Origin: Trissonchulus latispiculum
Lineage: Eukaryota > Nematoda > Enoplea > Enoplida > Ironidae
Assembly (NCBI GenBank): GCA_030248195.1
Contig: JASAND010012758.1
Coordinates: 1 to 64,000, forward strand
Reading direction: 5' to 3'
Length of the DNA stretch: 64,000 bases
The notes below the pieces were generated by a model, which saw only the letters and a program-made list of their open reading frames with translations, did no database searches and had not been told where the DNA came from. Below are positions 1-12,604 of the stretch, one piece after another (position 1 is the stretch's first letter; each line of letters begins with the position of its first letter). The position numbers and the translations under genes are program-made.

Positions 1-174
1 CCATTGCGGAAGCTCCTTTTCGGGAACTCCAGAAAGGCTAAGGTCTCTAAGCTCAATTTTTCCACAGGTATCTTGAGTGAACTTAGCCAGACATACCGAC
101 GCCCACTTTAGTGTCTCCTAAAAATCTCTCAACTACTTTTGTAGCTGCATAAAAATCTATTAGGTTCCCCCATG

Positions 175-748
175 CAAGGCTTCCAGTACGGCCACAGGTC
201 GAATTTTCCCGCCCTGAACAATTTTCCCCTCGGCTGCCCGGCCAGGCCCGTGCAAGGTTTCTGCCCACCCGGCCCAGTTCGCGACCTTTCATTTTTTCAG
301 AAAGTGCAAGATTTCAAAATTTATTATTGAAATTCAGTTTGAAGTTTCTATGTAGTCGCAAAAGTTGTGTCAATGAATTGACAGATTTGACATTAGTTTT
401 GAGAACCAACTTACTATAAACTGTTTAAATTGCTTTTTCGAAGTTTATATAACAACTTTGAAGTGCTTGTTTCGAATGTTCTAACCACAGGGTTGTACTG
501 GACAACATCTGAACTGATAATTTTCATTCATTTCTATACCAATTTAATTGACTATTAAAGTTAAACAGAATATACAGCTGAAAATCAGTGCTCATGTGTA
601 CGAAATCTGATCAAGAAGCACATAAATCTTTCAAGCTAAACATTTGAGTTATTTTTCTTTTGTAAGATATCGCAAAAAATAGCTTCGGCCTGCTGCCCGG
701 CCTGTGGACTTTGCCCGTCGGCCCGCGGGCCGTAATACAGGCCTCTAG
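175..748. mobile_element. Insertion inside left arm of the large fold-back
   Basis: The left fold-back arm is interrupted here relative to the right arm: the flanking sequences at about 120-170 and from 749 onward are contiguous in the right arm (6914-6990, reverse complement). The insert is GC-rich at both ends (repeated GCCCGGCC-type words) and AT-rich in the middle. Its two ends are roughly complementary around a shared TACGGCC/GGCCGTA word. This looks like a small non-autonomous DNA element. I found no coding sequence in it and no convincing target duplication. Confidence 0.45.
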
Positions 749-1973
749 TCGTCGTAGCTGTAGTTCAGTACATGTATAGTCAGAGAGGGAAAGCATCACC
801 GGCAAAGTGGGAAAAAGATGGCTCACCATGCTCGACTGACATATGAGATACAGCATCTAGTGCAAGTGAAAGTTTCAAGTCTTGTACATTCGAGCTTAAT
901 ACAATCGCACAATGTCCACTGAGCGTTCGTGTGAGATGGGTCCGAACCTGACACCCAAAAAAGACCTGAAAGCCTAAGGATTTGTCGAAATTCCTAGGAT
1001 TATGCCAACTTACTGGTAACAGTTACAGGAGTTCCTTTGAGCATAAAGGGTTTCAGAATGTGCTCTATAGCGTGGACCGGTCTGGTTTTCGCTGCTCACA
1101 CGATTGAGAAATAGTGAACATCTCTACCCTCCACACTTTTTCGACCAAAGGGGGCAACGACTGTGTGCTTTTCCCCCGCAGTTTTGATATTTTCTTTATG
1201 CAAAATAGCTAATTGACGCATTCTTTCTTACCCCTAGTAGACCTCCGTCTGCCACAAAACGCCTCATGACTTGTGGAGGAGTGATGGTAAATACTCGTAG
1301 GGGGCAAATCGTGTGGGGAATCAAGAAATTTAGGTTCCACAAACAATAGTTTCGTGGCACAGTAAAATTTAGACATTCCAGACAGTTAAGTGTGGATTTA
1401 CAAAAGGCTACACCTCCAATGGAGGACTACTTAACTTTTTTGTGCGATTTTGTCACCCATCATAAATAGTATCCTCAATATCCTGAAGGTTAATATTGCA
1501 AAGGGTGTATTTTATCATTGCAGGTTACGGAAAACTATCAAATTATGATTTACAGAAGAACCTAAGATTTTGTTGTCCAGAAATCTTGATTTCCCAACAA
1601 TGTTGGTCCGTTAGGAAGTTAGGTTTGCCTGTTACATAATATTGAGCCTGGCGTTTGGTAACGAATTTTCAGAATTGGATATTGCGTTTTAGGTCTGTAA
1701 ATGTCATTTCGGTGATGTTATTGTGAGAAAGGGATGAAGTCGGTGCCACCTCTTCCCTGCTGCACCTTTTTTTACCCCACTTGAGGCGAAAAAGATGGTC
1801 TATATTGAGGTTTGTCCATTTGAAGTACAAGCGAATCTGTTTTAACTGGTGGTATGGAATGTACAGGCAAGCCAAGCCCGTCATACAGTCGGAGGGGGAA
1901 ACATGACGGAAAAGAAGAAAAACATGGCCGCCTAATCCCCAAGCACAGCAGCTGCTATATAGCTCATTAGAAT
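749..1973. repeat. Left arm of ~6.2 kb fold-back element
   Basis: This ~1.2 kb segment is the near-identical reverse complement of 5694-6914, with only scattered single-base differences, for example at the CCTCCGTCTG / CAGACGAAGG position. Arms this long and this similar indicate a young or gene-converted fold-back element. Open frames in the two arms mirror each other and show no recognisable protein. Just inside the arm, 1975-2050 is a diverged direct repeat of 1808-1890. Confidence 0.85.
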
Positions 1974-2312
1974 ATTGCGGTTAGCCCGTTTGAGGTATAA
2001 CCAAATGTTGTTTTACTGGTGGTATTGAAAGTTCAGGTCAAGCCCTACATCAATATTTTTGCAAAAATTTATGTCAAATTGACTTGCAAATTTAGTGTGC
2101 TTTTGTTGCATCCGTTCTATTTCAGTGATTTTAGCGAAAAGTTGGCCATTTTTGACGAAACTGAAAAATTTGACTTGAACGATTACTTTGAGGACCCATG
2201 GATAGGTCTTGGGCTAAGCTTTAAACCATTCCACTTTCGCTGGTCTACGACCTACCAGTAAGTTGCAGTAGACGAAAGTTGATAATTTTTTGTTAAGTTT
2301 TACAGTGGCGAA

Positions 2313-2922
2313 GTGAGTTTGATCCCCTAGGCCCTCTACATGCGTTCAGGGCAGACCTTTAAGTGAGGTCCGAAGTGGCTACATACACGGGGGTTTTCTA
2401 GTCATTCAAATTAATTAGTAATAATAATAGCCAGTAATTCAAATCTGGCATTAGTTTTTAGGTAACTATAGGCTAATACTGACTTCTGGAATCACGTTTA
2501 CGGTCGGACGGTTCAGGCCTGTATGGTTATTAGGTTGGACTGCCAGAAGTGCCAGGCAAGCCTCAAAAACAACAGCTATAAGGGTTTTCGAGGTCGCTGA
2601 GCTTGAATTTGGTGTTTTGCTCTAGCTGCTGTTCACATATCAGTAACAAAATATGAAGGTGATTTTTTATTTATTAAAATGTTACCAAAAAAAATCCCCC
2701 CCAGAACGGCTCAGAGGTCCGACTGTGAACTTCTATATATGTATCGATAGCGCACGGTCAGGACATGTCATATGTATAATATGGGTAGCCTCGAGTTTTC
2801 CCCTAGTAAATATCAGCCGAAATTTGAACTTTGGTCATGAACGTTTTTAAGGTCACTTTTGGGTACCATCACGTAAATGTCTACCCTGAACGCACGAAGA
2901 GGGCCTAGGGGATCAAACTCAC
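2313..2922. mobile_element. MITE with ~90-bp terminal inverted repeats
   Basis: The element starts GTGAGTTTGATCCCCTAG and ends with the exact reverse complement. The inverted similarity continues inward for roughly 90 bp (2313-2400 against 2850-2922) with mismatches. It encodes nothing recognisable. No clear target site duplication was seen, so the superfamily is not assigned. Confidence 0.75.
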
Positions 2923-3096
2923 AGGATGTACTGTCGAAATGTGTGGCTATCACCATGCCATAAATTGGGTCCTGCGACTTTCCTGTGAGTCAGGGTGGGG
3001 TGATTTTTTCTTAAAATATCGGGTGATTTTTTTGTTAACCTTAGTATATATATTTGTCTGCACCTAGGAACTTCTGCGCCGTGGACAGTAGTGTAA

Positions 3097-3240
3097 TGCA
3101 TCTTAGACCTTTTCGAAGAGCTCCAGATATGCACATCCGTCGATAATGTCTGGTGCAAGGTCATAAGGGGCCCCTGGCCCTGCACCAGACATCATCGACG
3201 GATGAGTATATATACCTCTCCCCAAATGGTCTAAGATGCA
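3097..3240. repeat. Compact fold-back (imperfect 144-bp palindrome)
   Basis: The outer arms TGCATCTTAGACC (3097-3109) and GGTCTAAGATGCA (3228-3240) are exact complements. The inner arms 3135-3157 and 3181-3203 pair with one mismatch. The apex is the GGGGCCCC-containing segment near 3167-3174. The middle of each arm is mispaired. This is the structure of a hairpin MITE, and no gene is present. Confidence 0.8.
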
Positions 3241-3477
3241 GTGAAAAATTGGGAGTCTGAGAAAAAGCTGAGTTGTGACAAGACTTGAGTATAGTTTTCT
3301 GCAGAACCTGAAAAGCTCGTAATTTCTTTAATCAACGATAGTTAATCTTCTTTCCTTTTCTTGTTCGTTTTTAACCTGCAATATTGCCTAGCCAGTTCAT
3401 TCTGTAGTATATCATGTTTCTTTCATTGTTTGTTTTTGTTTTTTCTGCCTCTTCATTCATCTACACCATTCATCTAC

Positions 3478-3840
3478 ACTTCTTCCTTCCTTCCTTCCTT
3501 CAGCATTTTTATATCTTTTCCTTTCCCCCTTCGTCATTATCACTTCATCCTTCCTTCTGCCTTCATCCTTCCTTCTTCCTTCTGTACTTTCTCTTACTTT
3601 CTCTTCTCATTTTTTCGCTTTCCATCCTTTCCTTGTTTTGCTTCCTCTCATCATTTCATCCTTCCTTCTGCCTTCATCCTTCCTTCTGTACTTTCTCTTA
3701 CTTCTCATTTTTTCGCTTTCCATCCTTTCCTTCTTTTGCTTCCTCTCATCATTTATTCTTTCGTCCTTCCTTCTTCCTTCTGTTTTTTTCTACTTTTAAT
3801 TTTTTGCACTTTCCATTCTTTCCTTTTTCTTCCTCCATCT
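3478..3840 (+). repeat. CTTC-rich polypyrimidine tract
   Basis: Strongly strand-asymmetric low-complexity DNA built from CCTTCCTTCTG-type words. It includes a roughly 120-bp imperfect tandem duplication containing CATCCTTCCTTCTGCC. Long frames through it (Ser/Phe/Leu-rich) are composition artefacts. Confidence 0.8.
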
Positions 3841-5150
3841 AATCTATATCTTGTTCTGCGCCTGCTACTTTTCTTTAAGAACTCTCCTGTACACATTGTT
3901 TTTGTTCTGATCAAAAGCTTTGCTTCCATGTTTTTACTGTTGACAGTTTCTTTCAATTTATCCCGATAACCATTACATTCTTATTCCTGAGAATTCAAAG
4001 AGATTAAAATCTGCTGACGTTACTAACATCATTATTACACACTACTAACACTACTATATAACTAGAATACAATGACAATGCTGAGCTCAAACTTGAGCCT
4101 TGTCGCGGATTGGGAACAGAGACGTATGTGTCTGTATTCGGATATCCTCAAAAATATCCCCCACTGGCGTTCCCTAGTACCTGTGCTTTAGCTATGGTCT
4201 CTGGCCTGGGCCGGTGAACGCCGGATTCCTTCGGAGGGACGGGAAGAAAAGATGATTTTCGAAACAAGGCTACAGTAGCTAGCCAGACGGCTTAGATACC
4301 AGTATAGTCGAGGGGACATGAATAGGGAAGCAAGCCTCCAACTTTTTCTTCGTTTTTGATTTGGATCGGTTTGAGTGTGCTCTTATGTACCGTGGGCAAA
4401 TACCTATCCAGTCGTATATATATTCAAACTTCTCGTTCACCTCTCTCAGCTTTGGCAGTGACAGGATTTGTCCATATTTTTCCCGCAAATCTGTGCAAAA
4501 ACATAGTGCTGGAGAAAACATGGCACGGATTTCTACCAATCAACCATTTGGAGTGCTTTAAAAGTGTTTCAGCTGTTTTCAGTGTGTAAAACTACCCAGG
4601 TACCTTTTAAGGTTACAGCAAGCTTAAAACCAATTTGTTGTTAGCAATATCCCACCATTCAGCTATTTGAAAATTTTCATTTTTACCATATAAGAAACCT
4701 AGCATGTTGATGCTGCAAATCATATTTTCAAGCTAGAAGCTTCAAAAATACTCGAACCTGGCATATTTTGAGGTTTTTAATGCTTTAAGGCATTCTATTT
4801 CCTATAGAAGCATGAAGCATTAACATTGCCTTCCTGAAGCCTACGCTAACATTGGAAATTTCATGACCGTGATTTCCTCGCACTTGTGCTCAAAATGTGG
4901 GGGGAAATGGTCGCATTTTTACTGGGTGCACGTAGCGGAAAACCACTATTGGCATGTGATAGAAGTAGTCGAATTATGCCCGCATGCAAACTTATACTAG
5001 CCGAAGTTTGATAGTTTGTTAAGATATATACATATATATACTTGCAAACATTCAAAAATCCTTAGCATTTGGGAGGTCAACTTTATTCAAGCATATACTG
5101 TACTTTAGTGCATCGAACTCAGAAATAAATCTGCTACTGCATGATGTACT

Positions 5151-5686
5151 TCTGGGGCCAGTTTCGAAAAACCTCTCCTGTTGCGGAATCCGCAACTTGA
5201 GGCCTCAAGTACTCGACACTTGACATCTCAATTGTTTCACAAAATTTCTCAAGTTGCAAGCCCTCGAGTTCCCAAGTTGCGGAAAAATCTCTACACTAGA
5301 GTCAAATGAGTGTTTCATAAAAGTTCTCGAGTTGCAAGTCTTTAGTAGCCTACAAGTTCTCAGGTCAAAACTAACCAGAGAACTTGAACCTCAAGTTCTC
5401 GAGAGCTAATAATACACGCATTTACGCATGCGTAGAGTACCTTTCGTAATGGTCAACTGCTCTCAAGTCGCAAGTTCTCGAGTTCTCGAGTCTAGTACGT
5501 GTTTCATGAAAGTTCTCACGTAATACTGTTTCAGGTCCTCGACTACTTGAGCTTGAGGCCTCAAGTTCTCAAGTTTGTTTGCAAGTTGGATTAGTTTTCT
5601 CGAGTTTGCGGAAAATATTTATGGATATCCGCACTTGAGACTTGCAACATGAGAACTAGAGAACTTTTATGAAACTGCCCCCTGGA
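5151..5686. mobile_element. MITE with GGGGCCAGTTTC-type termini and subterminal repeats
   Basis: The left end TCTGGGGCCAGTTTC and the right end (reverse complement TCCAGGGGGCAGTTTC) form imperfect terminal inverted repeats. The interior is a thicket of short, mutually complementary words such as CAAGTTCTCGAG and CTCAAGTTGC, so it can fold on itself extensively. It is noncoding. The right end directly abuts the right arm of the large fold-back. Confidence 0.7.
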
Positions 5687-5693
5687 CTTGCTC

Positions 5694-6914
5694 ATTCTAA
5701 TGAGCTATATAGCAGCTGCTGTACTTGGGGATTAGGCGGCCATGTTTTTTTTCTTCTTTTCCGTCATGTTTCCCCCTCCGACTGTATGACGGGCTTGGCT
5801 TGCCTGTACATTCCATACCACCAGTTAAAACAGATTCGCTTGTACTTCAAATGGACAAACCTCAATATAGACCATCTTTTTCGCCTCAAGTGGGGTAAAA
5901 AAGGTGCAGCAGGGAAGAGGTGGCACCGACTTCATCCCTTTCTCACAATAACATCACCGAAATGACATTTACAGACCTAAAACGCAATATCCAATTCTGA
6001 GAACTCGTTACCAAACGCCAGGCTCAATATTATGTAACAGGCAAACCTAACTTCCTAACGGACCAACATTATTGGGAAATCAAGATTTCTGGACAACAAA
6101 ATCTTAGGTTCTTCTGTAAATCATAATTTGATAGTTTTCCGTAACCTGCAATGATAAAATACACCCTTTGCAATATTAACCTTCAGGATATTGAGGATAC
6201 TATTTATGATGGGTGACAAAATCGCACAAAAAAGTTAAGTAGTCCTCCATTGGAGGTGTAGCCTTTTGTAAATCCACACTTAACTGTCTGGAATGTCTAA
6301 ATTTTACTGTACCACAAAACTATTGTTTGTGGAACCTAAATTTCTTGATTCCCCACACGATTTGCCCCCTACGAGTATTTACCATCACTCCTCCACAAGT
6401 CATGAGGCGTTTTGTGGCAGACGAAGGTCTACTAGGGGTAAGAAAGAATGCGTCAATTAGCTATTTTGCATAAAGAAAATATCAAAACTGCGGGGGAAAA
6501 GCACACAGTCGTTGCCCCCTTTGGTCGAAAAAGTGTGGAGGGTAGAGATGTTCACTATTTCTCAATCGTGTGAGCAGCGAAAACCAGACCGGTCCACGCT
6601 ATAGAGCACATTCTGAAACCCTTTATGCTCAAAGGAACTCCTGTAATTGTTACCAGTAAGTTGGCATAATCCTAGGAATTTCGACAAATCCTTAGGCTTT
6701 CAGGTCTTTTTTGGGTGTCAGGTTCGAACCCATCTCACAAACGCTCAGTGGACATTGTGCGATTGTATTAAGCTCGAATGTACAAGACTTGAAACTTTCA
6801 CTTGCACTAGATGCTGTATCTCATATGTCAGTCGAGCATGGTGAGCCATCTTTTTCCCACTTTGCCGGTTATGTTTCCCCCTATATATTCATGTACTGAA
6901 CTATAGCTACGACG
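5694..6914. repeat. Right arm of ~6.2 kb fold-back element
   Basis: Reverse complement of 749-1973. Beyond 6914 a weaker relationship to the outermost left sequence (about 95-175) continues to about 7030, so the original arm was probably longer. The outer sequence 6945-7110 also resembles the ~0.9 kb modules of the satellite (GGAACCTAATAAATTTT, CATAAAACTG, GTGGCTTTTCTTACCGAC words). Confidence 0.85.
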
Positions 6915-7564
6915 AATTATAGTGCAAACCTTTCCATGGGGGAACCTAATAAATTTTTAAGTAGCCATAAAACTGGTTGACAGACACTACAGTGGCTTTT
7001 CTTACCGACTGCTTGAAAAGATATTTCTCGTTTAAGATTTTTTCGCCGACATTATTATAGGGCTTTGAACTCTAGGCCTTGAAACGTCTTGTAATTTTTC
7101 AAAACCAAGGGTTTTGAATCTAAAGATATGTGCATGCTCGTATTTCACCTCAGCCGGTATTCGCAGTTTATAATAGTTTATTTTGGCCCGAATTTCAGCC
7201 TCGCTGTTATGAGCAACCTTCGTTATTCTTCAGACGGACGCTGAACTATAGCTTCGACGAAGTACTGGGAGCTCATCTAGGGGGAACTTTTTGGTTAGAC
7301 CGCAACAGGGCGGGTCGGTATGTATTGCAGCGGACGCTAAACCTCGGTGAAAAGGAAAAAGGGCAGACCCTCGCATCCAGAAAGGGAAAATGGGTGAAGG
7401 GTAGTAGAGTGGAATGTCGGGACCTGGAGTGCGGATCCCGAAGCTCTATGTATTTTAGTATTTCTCTTCTGGCTCATTTCTGCCTCATTGATGAGTTAGT
7501 TATTCAGAAAACTCAGTAGAAAGCGAAGCTTTGAAGAAAATAAAAAAGTAGACGCCACTTGTAT
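6915..7564 (+). repeat. Diverged, deleted copy of the satellite-associated module
   Basis: Segments here match pieces of the ~0.9 kb modules at 7680-8560, 11290-12180 and 12605-13515. GTGGCTTTTCTTACCGAC lies near 6989, GGGTCGGTATGT near 7315, and a truncated satellite hairpin start near 7413. The order is scrambled relative to the modules. A 129-codon frame (7130-7519) runs through it without recognisable domains, and I regard that as chance. Confidence 0.55.
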
Positions 7565-7679
7565 TTAGTAAAGTGGAATGTCGGGGTCTGGAGTGCGCAG
7601 CCCAGCCTTCGTATCCCGAACCTCAGTAGATTTTAGTTCTTCTCTTCGAGCTCATTTATGTATCATTGTTGAGTTTATT

Positions 7680-8560
7680 CAAATTTAACTTTCAGTAGAA
7701 TGCTACATCCGGTTTCAAAACGTTTTGAAGCTTTGAAGATGATATGATAGTTGAAGCGAACATTGTCTAAACTGATTGAATTTGCTTTTTGCACGTTACA
7801 ACAACAGAGTTGGGCAAAAACTCAGTTTCCCAAAGCAGATATATACGTAAATTTTTCAAACAATTGCTTAGTTGCTTGTTTAGCAAGTTTCTTTAAATTC
7901 CTATCCGAGTTGTAAAAAGTTAAAAATGTTCGAATGAGTTTCTTTAGATTTTTGGATATCCGATTTCCTGCGACCAAGTAGTTGGAAACGTATGAGGAAC
8001 CTAGTAAATTGTTGTGTATCCATAAAACTGTTTCATAATTCTTTGACAGACTACAACAGTATGGGTCGGTATGTCCGGCTGCGGACTAGTTTACTCAGGA
8101 TCCGTGGATACCTGGGTGAGCGAAACGCTGTCCGAGCAGTCGCTGTAGGTAATCGCCTTTCGAGGTGGTGTATGCCTATAGTGGCTTTTCTTACCGACCC
8201 TGCTGGACTAAATATCTCTTCGTTTAAAATTCTGGAGTTATTGTGGGACTTTGAATCTCCGAAAATTTCTATAGATTCATTTTCTGATAATAGAGATTTA
8301 ACCGCTCAATTGTAAATTTGCCCAGAAACCTAATATATCCCTTTCAAGACTAAATTTACAATTTTTACAGTACCTAATTAAATGCTAGAATTGAATGCTA
8401 AGTTTAATGAAGTTGTTATTTCCACTGAATATACTGCAGGTTGAAATTAGGCAGTTTGGCGCATGTATATTGGCTTTTACATACCAACTGTTTTGATAGC
8501 ATTTTGAAAAATTGCAGTTTGATAGCAATTTGAAAAATTGCAGTTTGGAAGAAAATATAT
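7680..8560 (+). repeat. Satellite-associated module, copy 1
   Basis: A ~0.9 kb sequence repeated almost unchanged at 11290-12180 and 12605-13515, always embedded in the 180-bp array. It carries a 107-codon open frame (7992-8315) that is nearly identical in all three copies. The same segment contains long-range complementary sequence, and the copies are homogenised, so coding is not demonstrated. A tail-only copy lies at about 9850-10090. Confidence 0.85.
8063..8200 (+). ncRNA. Candidate structured segment in module copy 1
   Basis: The ends GGGTCGGTA (8063-8071) and TACCGACCC (8192-8200) are exact complements and would close a ~138-nt domain. Inside are a GTCCG-GCTG-CGGAC hairpin (8074-8087) and a CTCAGG / CCTGGGTGAG helix, giving a multibranched fold. 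GC content is clearly higher than the surroundings. No known RNA family was recognised. Transcription is unknown, so this is a structural candidate only. Confidence 0.3.
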
Positions 8561-11289
8561 AGGCGTCATGTGTATTTAGTAAAGGGGAATGTCGGGATCT
8601 GGAGTGCGCAGCACAGCCTCCGGATCCCGAACCTCAGTAGATTTTAGTATTTCTTTTCGAGCTCATTTTTGCGGCTTTGTTGACCAGTTATTCAGAAAAC
8701 TTTCAGTAGAAAGCGAAGTTTTGAAGAAAATATATAGGCGTCATGTGTATTTAGTAAAGTGGAATGTCGGGATCTGGAGTGCGCAGCACAGCCTCCGGAT
8801 CCCGAACTTCAGTAGATGTTAGTATTTCTTTTCGAGCTCATTTTTGCGGCTTTGTTGACCAGTTATTCAGAAAACTTTCAGTAGAAAGCGAAGTTTTGAA
8901 GAAAATATATATTATAGTAGACGTCACGAGTATTTAGTAAAGTGGAATGTCGGGATCTGGAGTGCGCAGCCCAGCCTCCGGATCCCGAACCTCAGTAGAT
9001 TTTAGTATTTCTTTTCGAGCTCATTTTTGCGGCTTTGTTGACCAGTTATTCAGAAAACTTTCAGTAGAAAGCGAAGTTTTGAAGAAAATATATATTATAG
9101 TAGACGTCACGAGTATTTAGTAAAGTGGAATGTCGGGATCTGGAGTGCGCAGCCCAGCCTCCGGATCCCGAACCTCAGTAGATTTTAGTATTTCTTTTCG
9201 AGCTCATTTTTGCGGCTTTGTTGACCAGTTATTCAGAAAACTTTCAGTAGAAAGCGAAGTTTTGCAGAAAATATAAAAATAGACGCCACGTGTATTTAGT
9301 AAAGTGGAATGTCGGGATCTGGAGTGCGCAGCCCAGCCTCCGGATCCCGAACCTCAGTAGATTTTAGCATTTCTTTTCCAGCTCATTTTTGCGGCTTTGT
9401 TGACATGTTATTCAGAAAACTTTCAGTAGAAAGAAAACTTTCAGTAGAAAGCGAAGTTTTGAAGAAAATATATATTATAGTAGACGTCACGAGTATTTAG
9501 TAAAGTGGAATGTCGGGATCTGGAGTGCGCAGCCCAGCCTCCGGATCCCGAACCTCAGTAGATTTTAGTATTTCTTTTCGAGCTCATTTTTGCGGCTTTA
9601 TTGACCAGTTATTCAGAAAACTTTCAGTAGAAAGCGAAGTTTTGAAGAAAATAATTATAGTAGACGTCACGAGTATTTAGTAAAGTGGAATGTCGGGATC
9701 TGGAGTGCGCAGCCCAGCCTCCGGATCCCGAACCTCAGTAGATTTTAGTGTTTCTTTTCGAGCTCATTTTTGCGGCTTTGTTGAAAAGTTATTCAGAAAA
9801 TTTTCAGTAGAAAGCGAAGTTTTGAAGAAAATATATATAGACGTCACGAGTATAATAGAGATTTAACCGCTCAATTTTAAATTTGCCCAGAAACCTAATA
9901 TATTCCTTTCAAGACTAAATTTACAATTTTTACAGTACCTATATAATTTAGTGCTAGAATTGAATGCTAAGTTTAATGAAGTTGTTATTTGCACTGAATA
10001 CTGCAGGTTGAAAGTAGGCAGTTTGGCGCATGTATATTGGCTTTTACATACCAACTGTTTTGATAGCATTTTGAAAAATTGAAGTTTTGAAGAAAATATG
10101 TAGACGTCACGAGTATTTAGTAAAGTGGAATGTCGGGATCTGGAGTGCGCAGCACAGCCTCCGGATCCCGAACTTCAGTAGATGTTAGTATTTCTTTTCG
10201 AGCTCATTTTTGCGGCTTTGTTGACCAGTTATTCAGAAAACTTTCAGTAGAAAGCGAAGTTTTGAAGAAAATATATAGGCGTCATGTGTATTTAGTAAAG
10301 TGGAATGTCGGGATCTGGAGTGAGCAAGACACAGCCTCCGGATCCGAACTTCAGTAGATGTTAGTATTTCTTTTCGAGCTCATTTTTGCGGCTTTGTTGA
10401 CCAGTTATTCAGAAAACTTTCAGTAGAAAGCGAAGTTTTGAAGAAAATATATTGTAGTAGACTTCTCGAGTATTTAGTAAAGTGGAATGTCGGGATCTGG
10501 AGTGCGCAGCACAGCCTCCGGATCCCGAACTTCAGTAGATTTAGTATTTCTTTTCGAGCTCATTTTTGCGGCTTTGTTGACCAGTTATTCAGAAAACTTT
10601 CAGTAGAAAGCGAAGTTTTGAAGAAAATAATTCTAGTAGACGTCACGAGTATTTAGTAAAGTGGAATGTCGGGATCTGGAGTGCGCAGCCCAGCCTCCGG
10701 ATCCCGAACCTCAGTAGATTTTAGTATTTCTTTTCGAGCTCATTTTTGCGGCTTTGTTGACCAGTTATTCAGAAAACTTTCAGTAGAAAGCGAAGTTTTG
10801 AAGAAAATAATTATAGTAGACGTCACGAGTATTTAGTAAAGTGGAATGTCGGGATCTGGAGTGCGCAGCCCAGCCTCCGGATCCCGAACTTCAGTAGATG
10901 TTAGTATTTCTTTTCGAGCTCATTTTTGCGGCTTTGTTGACCAGTTATTCAGAAAACTTTCAGTAGAAAGCGAAGTTTTGAAGAAAATATATATTATAGT
11001 AGACGTCACGAGTATTTAGTAAAGTGGAATGTCGGGATCTGGAGTGCGCAGCCCAGCCTCCGGATCCCGAACTTCAGTAGATTTTAGTATTTCTTTTCGA
11101 GCTCATTTTTGCGGCTTTGTTGACCAGTTATTCAGAAAACTTTCAGTAGAAAGCGAAGTTTTGCAGAAAATATAAAAATAGACGCCACGTGTATTTAGTA
11201 AAGTGGAATGTCGGGGTCTGGAGTGCGCAGCACAGCCTCCGGATCCCGAACATCAGTAGATTTTAGTCTCTTCGAGCTCATTCTTGCGG

Positions 11290-12180
11290 CATTGTTAAGT
11301 TTCTTCAAATTTAACTTTCAGTAGAAAGCGACATCCGATTTCAAAACGTTTTGAAGCTTTGAAGATAATATGATAGTTGAAGCGAACACTGTCTAAACTG
11401 ATTGAATTTGCTTTTTGCACGTTACAACAACAGAGTTGGGCAAAAATTCAGGAGTTTTCCAAAGCAGATATATACGTAAATTTTTCAAACAATTGCTTAG
11501 TTGCTTGTTTAGCAAGTTTCTTTATATTCCTATCCGAGTTGTAAAAAGTTAAAAATTTCGAATGAGTTTCTTTAGGTTTTTGGATATCCGATTTCCTGCG
11601 ACCAAGTAGTTGGAAACGTATGAGGAACCTAGTAAATTGTTGTGTATCCATAAAACTGTTTCATAATTCTTTGACAGACTACAACAGTATGGGTCGGTAT
11701 GTCCGGCTGCGGACTAGTTTACTCAGGATCCGTGGATACCTGGGTGAGCGAAACGCTGTCCGAGCAGTCGCTGTAGGTAATCGCCTTTCGAGGTGGTGTA
11801 TGCCTATAGTGGCTTTTCTTACCGACCCTGCTGGACTAAATATCTCTTCGTTTAAAATTCTGGAGTTATTGTGGGACTTTGAATCTCCGAAAATTTCTAT
11901 AGATTCATTTTCTGATAATAGAGATTTAACCGCTCAATTGTAAATTTGCCCAGAAACCTAATATATCCCTTTCAAGACTAAATTTACAATTTTTACAGTA
12001 CCTAATTAAATGCTAGAATTGAATGCTAAGTTTAATGAAGTTGTTATTTGCACTGAATATACTGCAGGTTGAAATTAGGCAGTTTGGTGCATGTATATTG
12101 ACTTTTACATACCAACTGTTTTGATAGCATTTTGAAAAATTGCAGTTTGATAGCATTTTGAAAAATTGCAGTTTTGAAGA
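11290..12180 (+). repeat. Satellite-associated module, copy 2
   Basis: Near-identical to 7680-8560, including the 107-codon frame (11620-11943). It separates a seven-unit stretch of 180-bp repeats from a short two-and-a-half-unit stretch, so the array has higher-order organisation. Confidence 0.85.
11691..11828 (+). ncRNA. Candidate structured segment in module copy 2
   Basis: Second copy of the ~138-nt segment closed by GGGTCGGTA and TACCGACCC. Sequence and predicted helices match copy 1, so it adds no independent covariation evidence. Confidence 0.3.
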
Positions 12181-12604
12181 AAATATGTAGACGTCATGTG
12201 TATGTAGTAAAGTGGAATGTCGGGATCTGGAGTGCGCAGCCCAGCCTCCGGATCCCGAACTTCAGTAGATGTTAGTATTTCTTTTCGAGCTCATTTTTGC
12301 GGCTTTGTTGACCAGTTATTCAGAAAACCTTCAGTAGAAAGCGAAGTTTTGAAGAAAATATAATTATAGTAGACGTCACGAGTATTTACTAAAGTGGAAT
12401 GTCGGGATCTGGAGTGCGCAGCCCAGCCTCCGGATCCCGAACCTCAGTAGATTTTAGTATTTCTTTTCGAGCTCATTTTTGCGGCTTTATTGACCAGTTA
12501 TTCAGAAAACTTTCAGTAGAAAGCGAAGTTTTGAAGAAAATAATTATAGTAGACGTCACGAGTATTTAGTAAAGTGGAATGTCGGGATCTGGAGTGCGCA
12601 GCCC

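Larger units (their letters stand above)
1974..5693. other. Spacer between fold-back arms
   Basis: The loop region between the two arms. It holds a MITE (2313-2922), a short palindrome (3097-3240), a pyrimidine-rich tract (3478-3840) and a second MITE (5151-5686) that abuts the right arm. I see no gene in the remainder (1974-2312, 2923-3096, 3841-5150). Short frames there have no recognisable domains. Confidence 0.6.

Noticed and set aside
3361..3969. 202- and 142-codon Ser/Phe-rich open frames
   Set aside because: They lie entirely in the CTTC-rich pyrimidine tract. Lack of stops is a composition effect.
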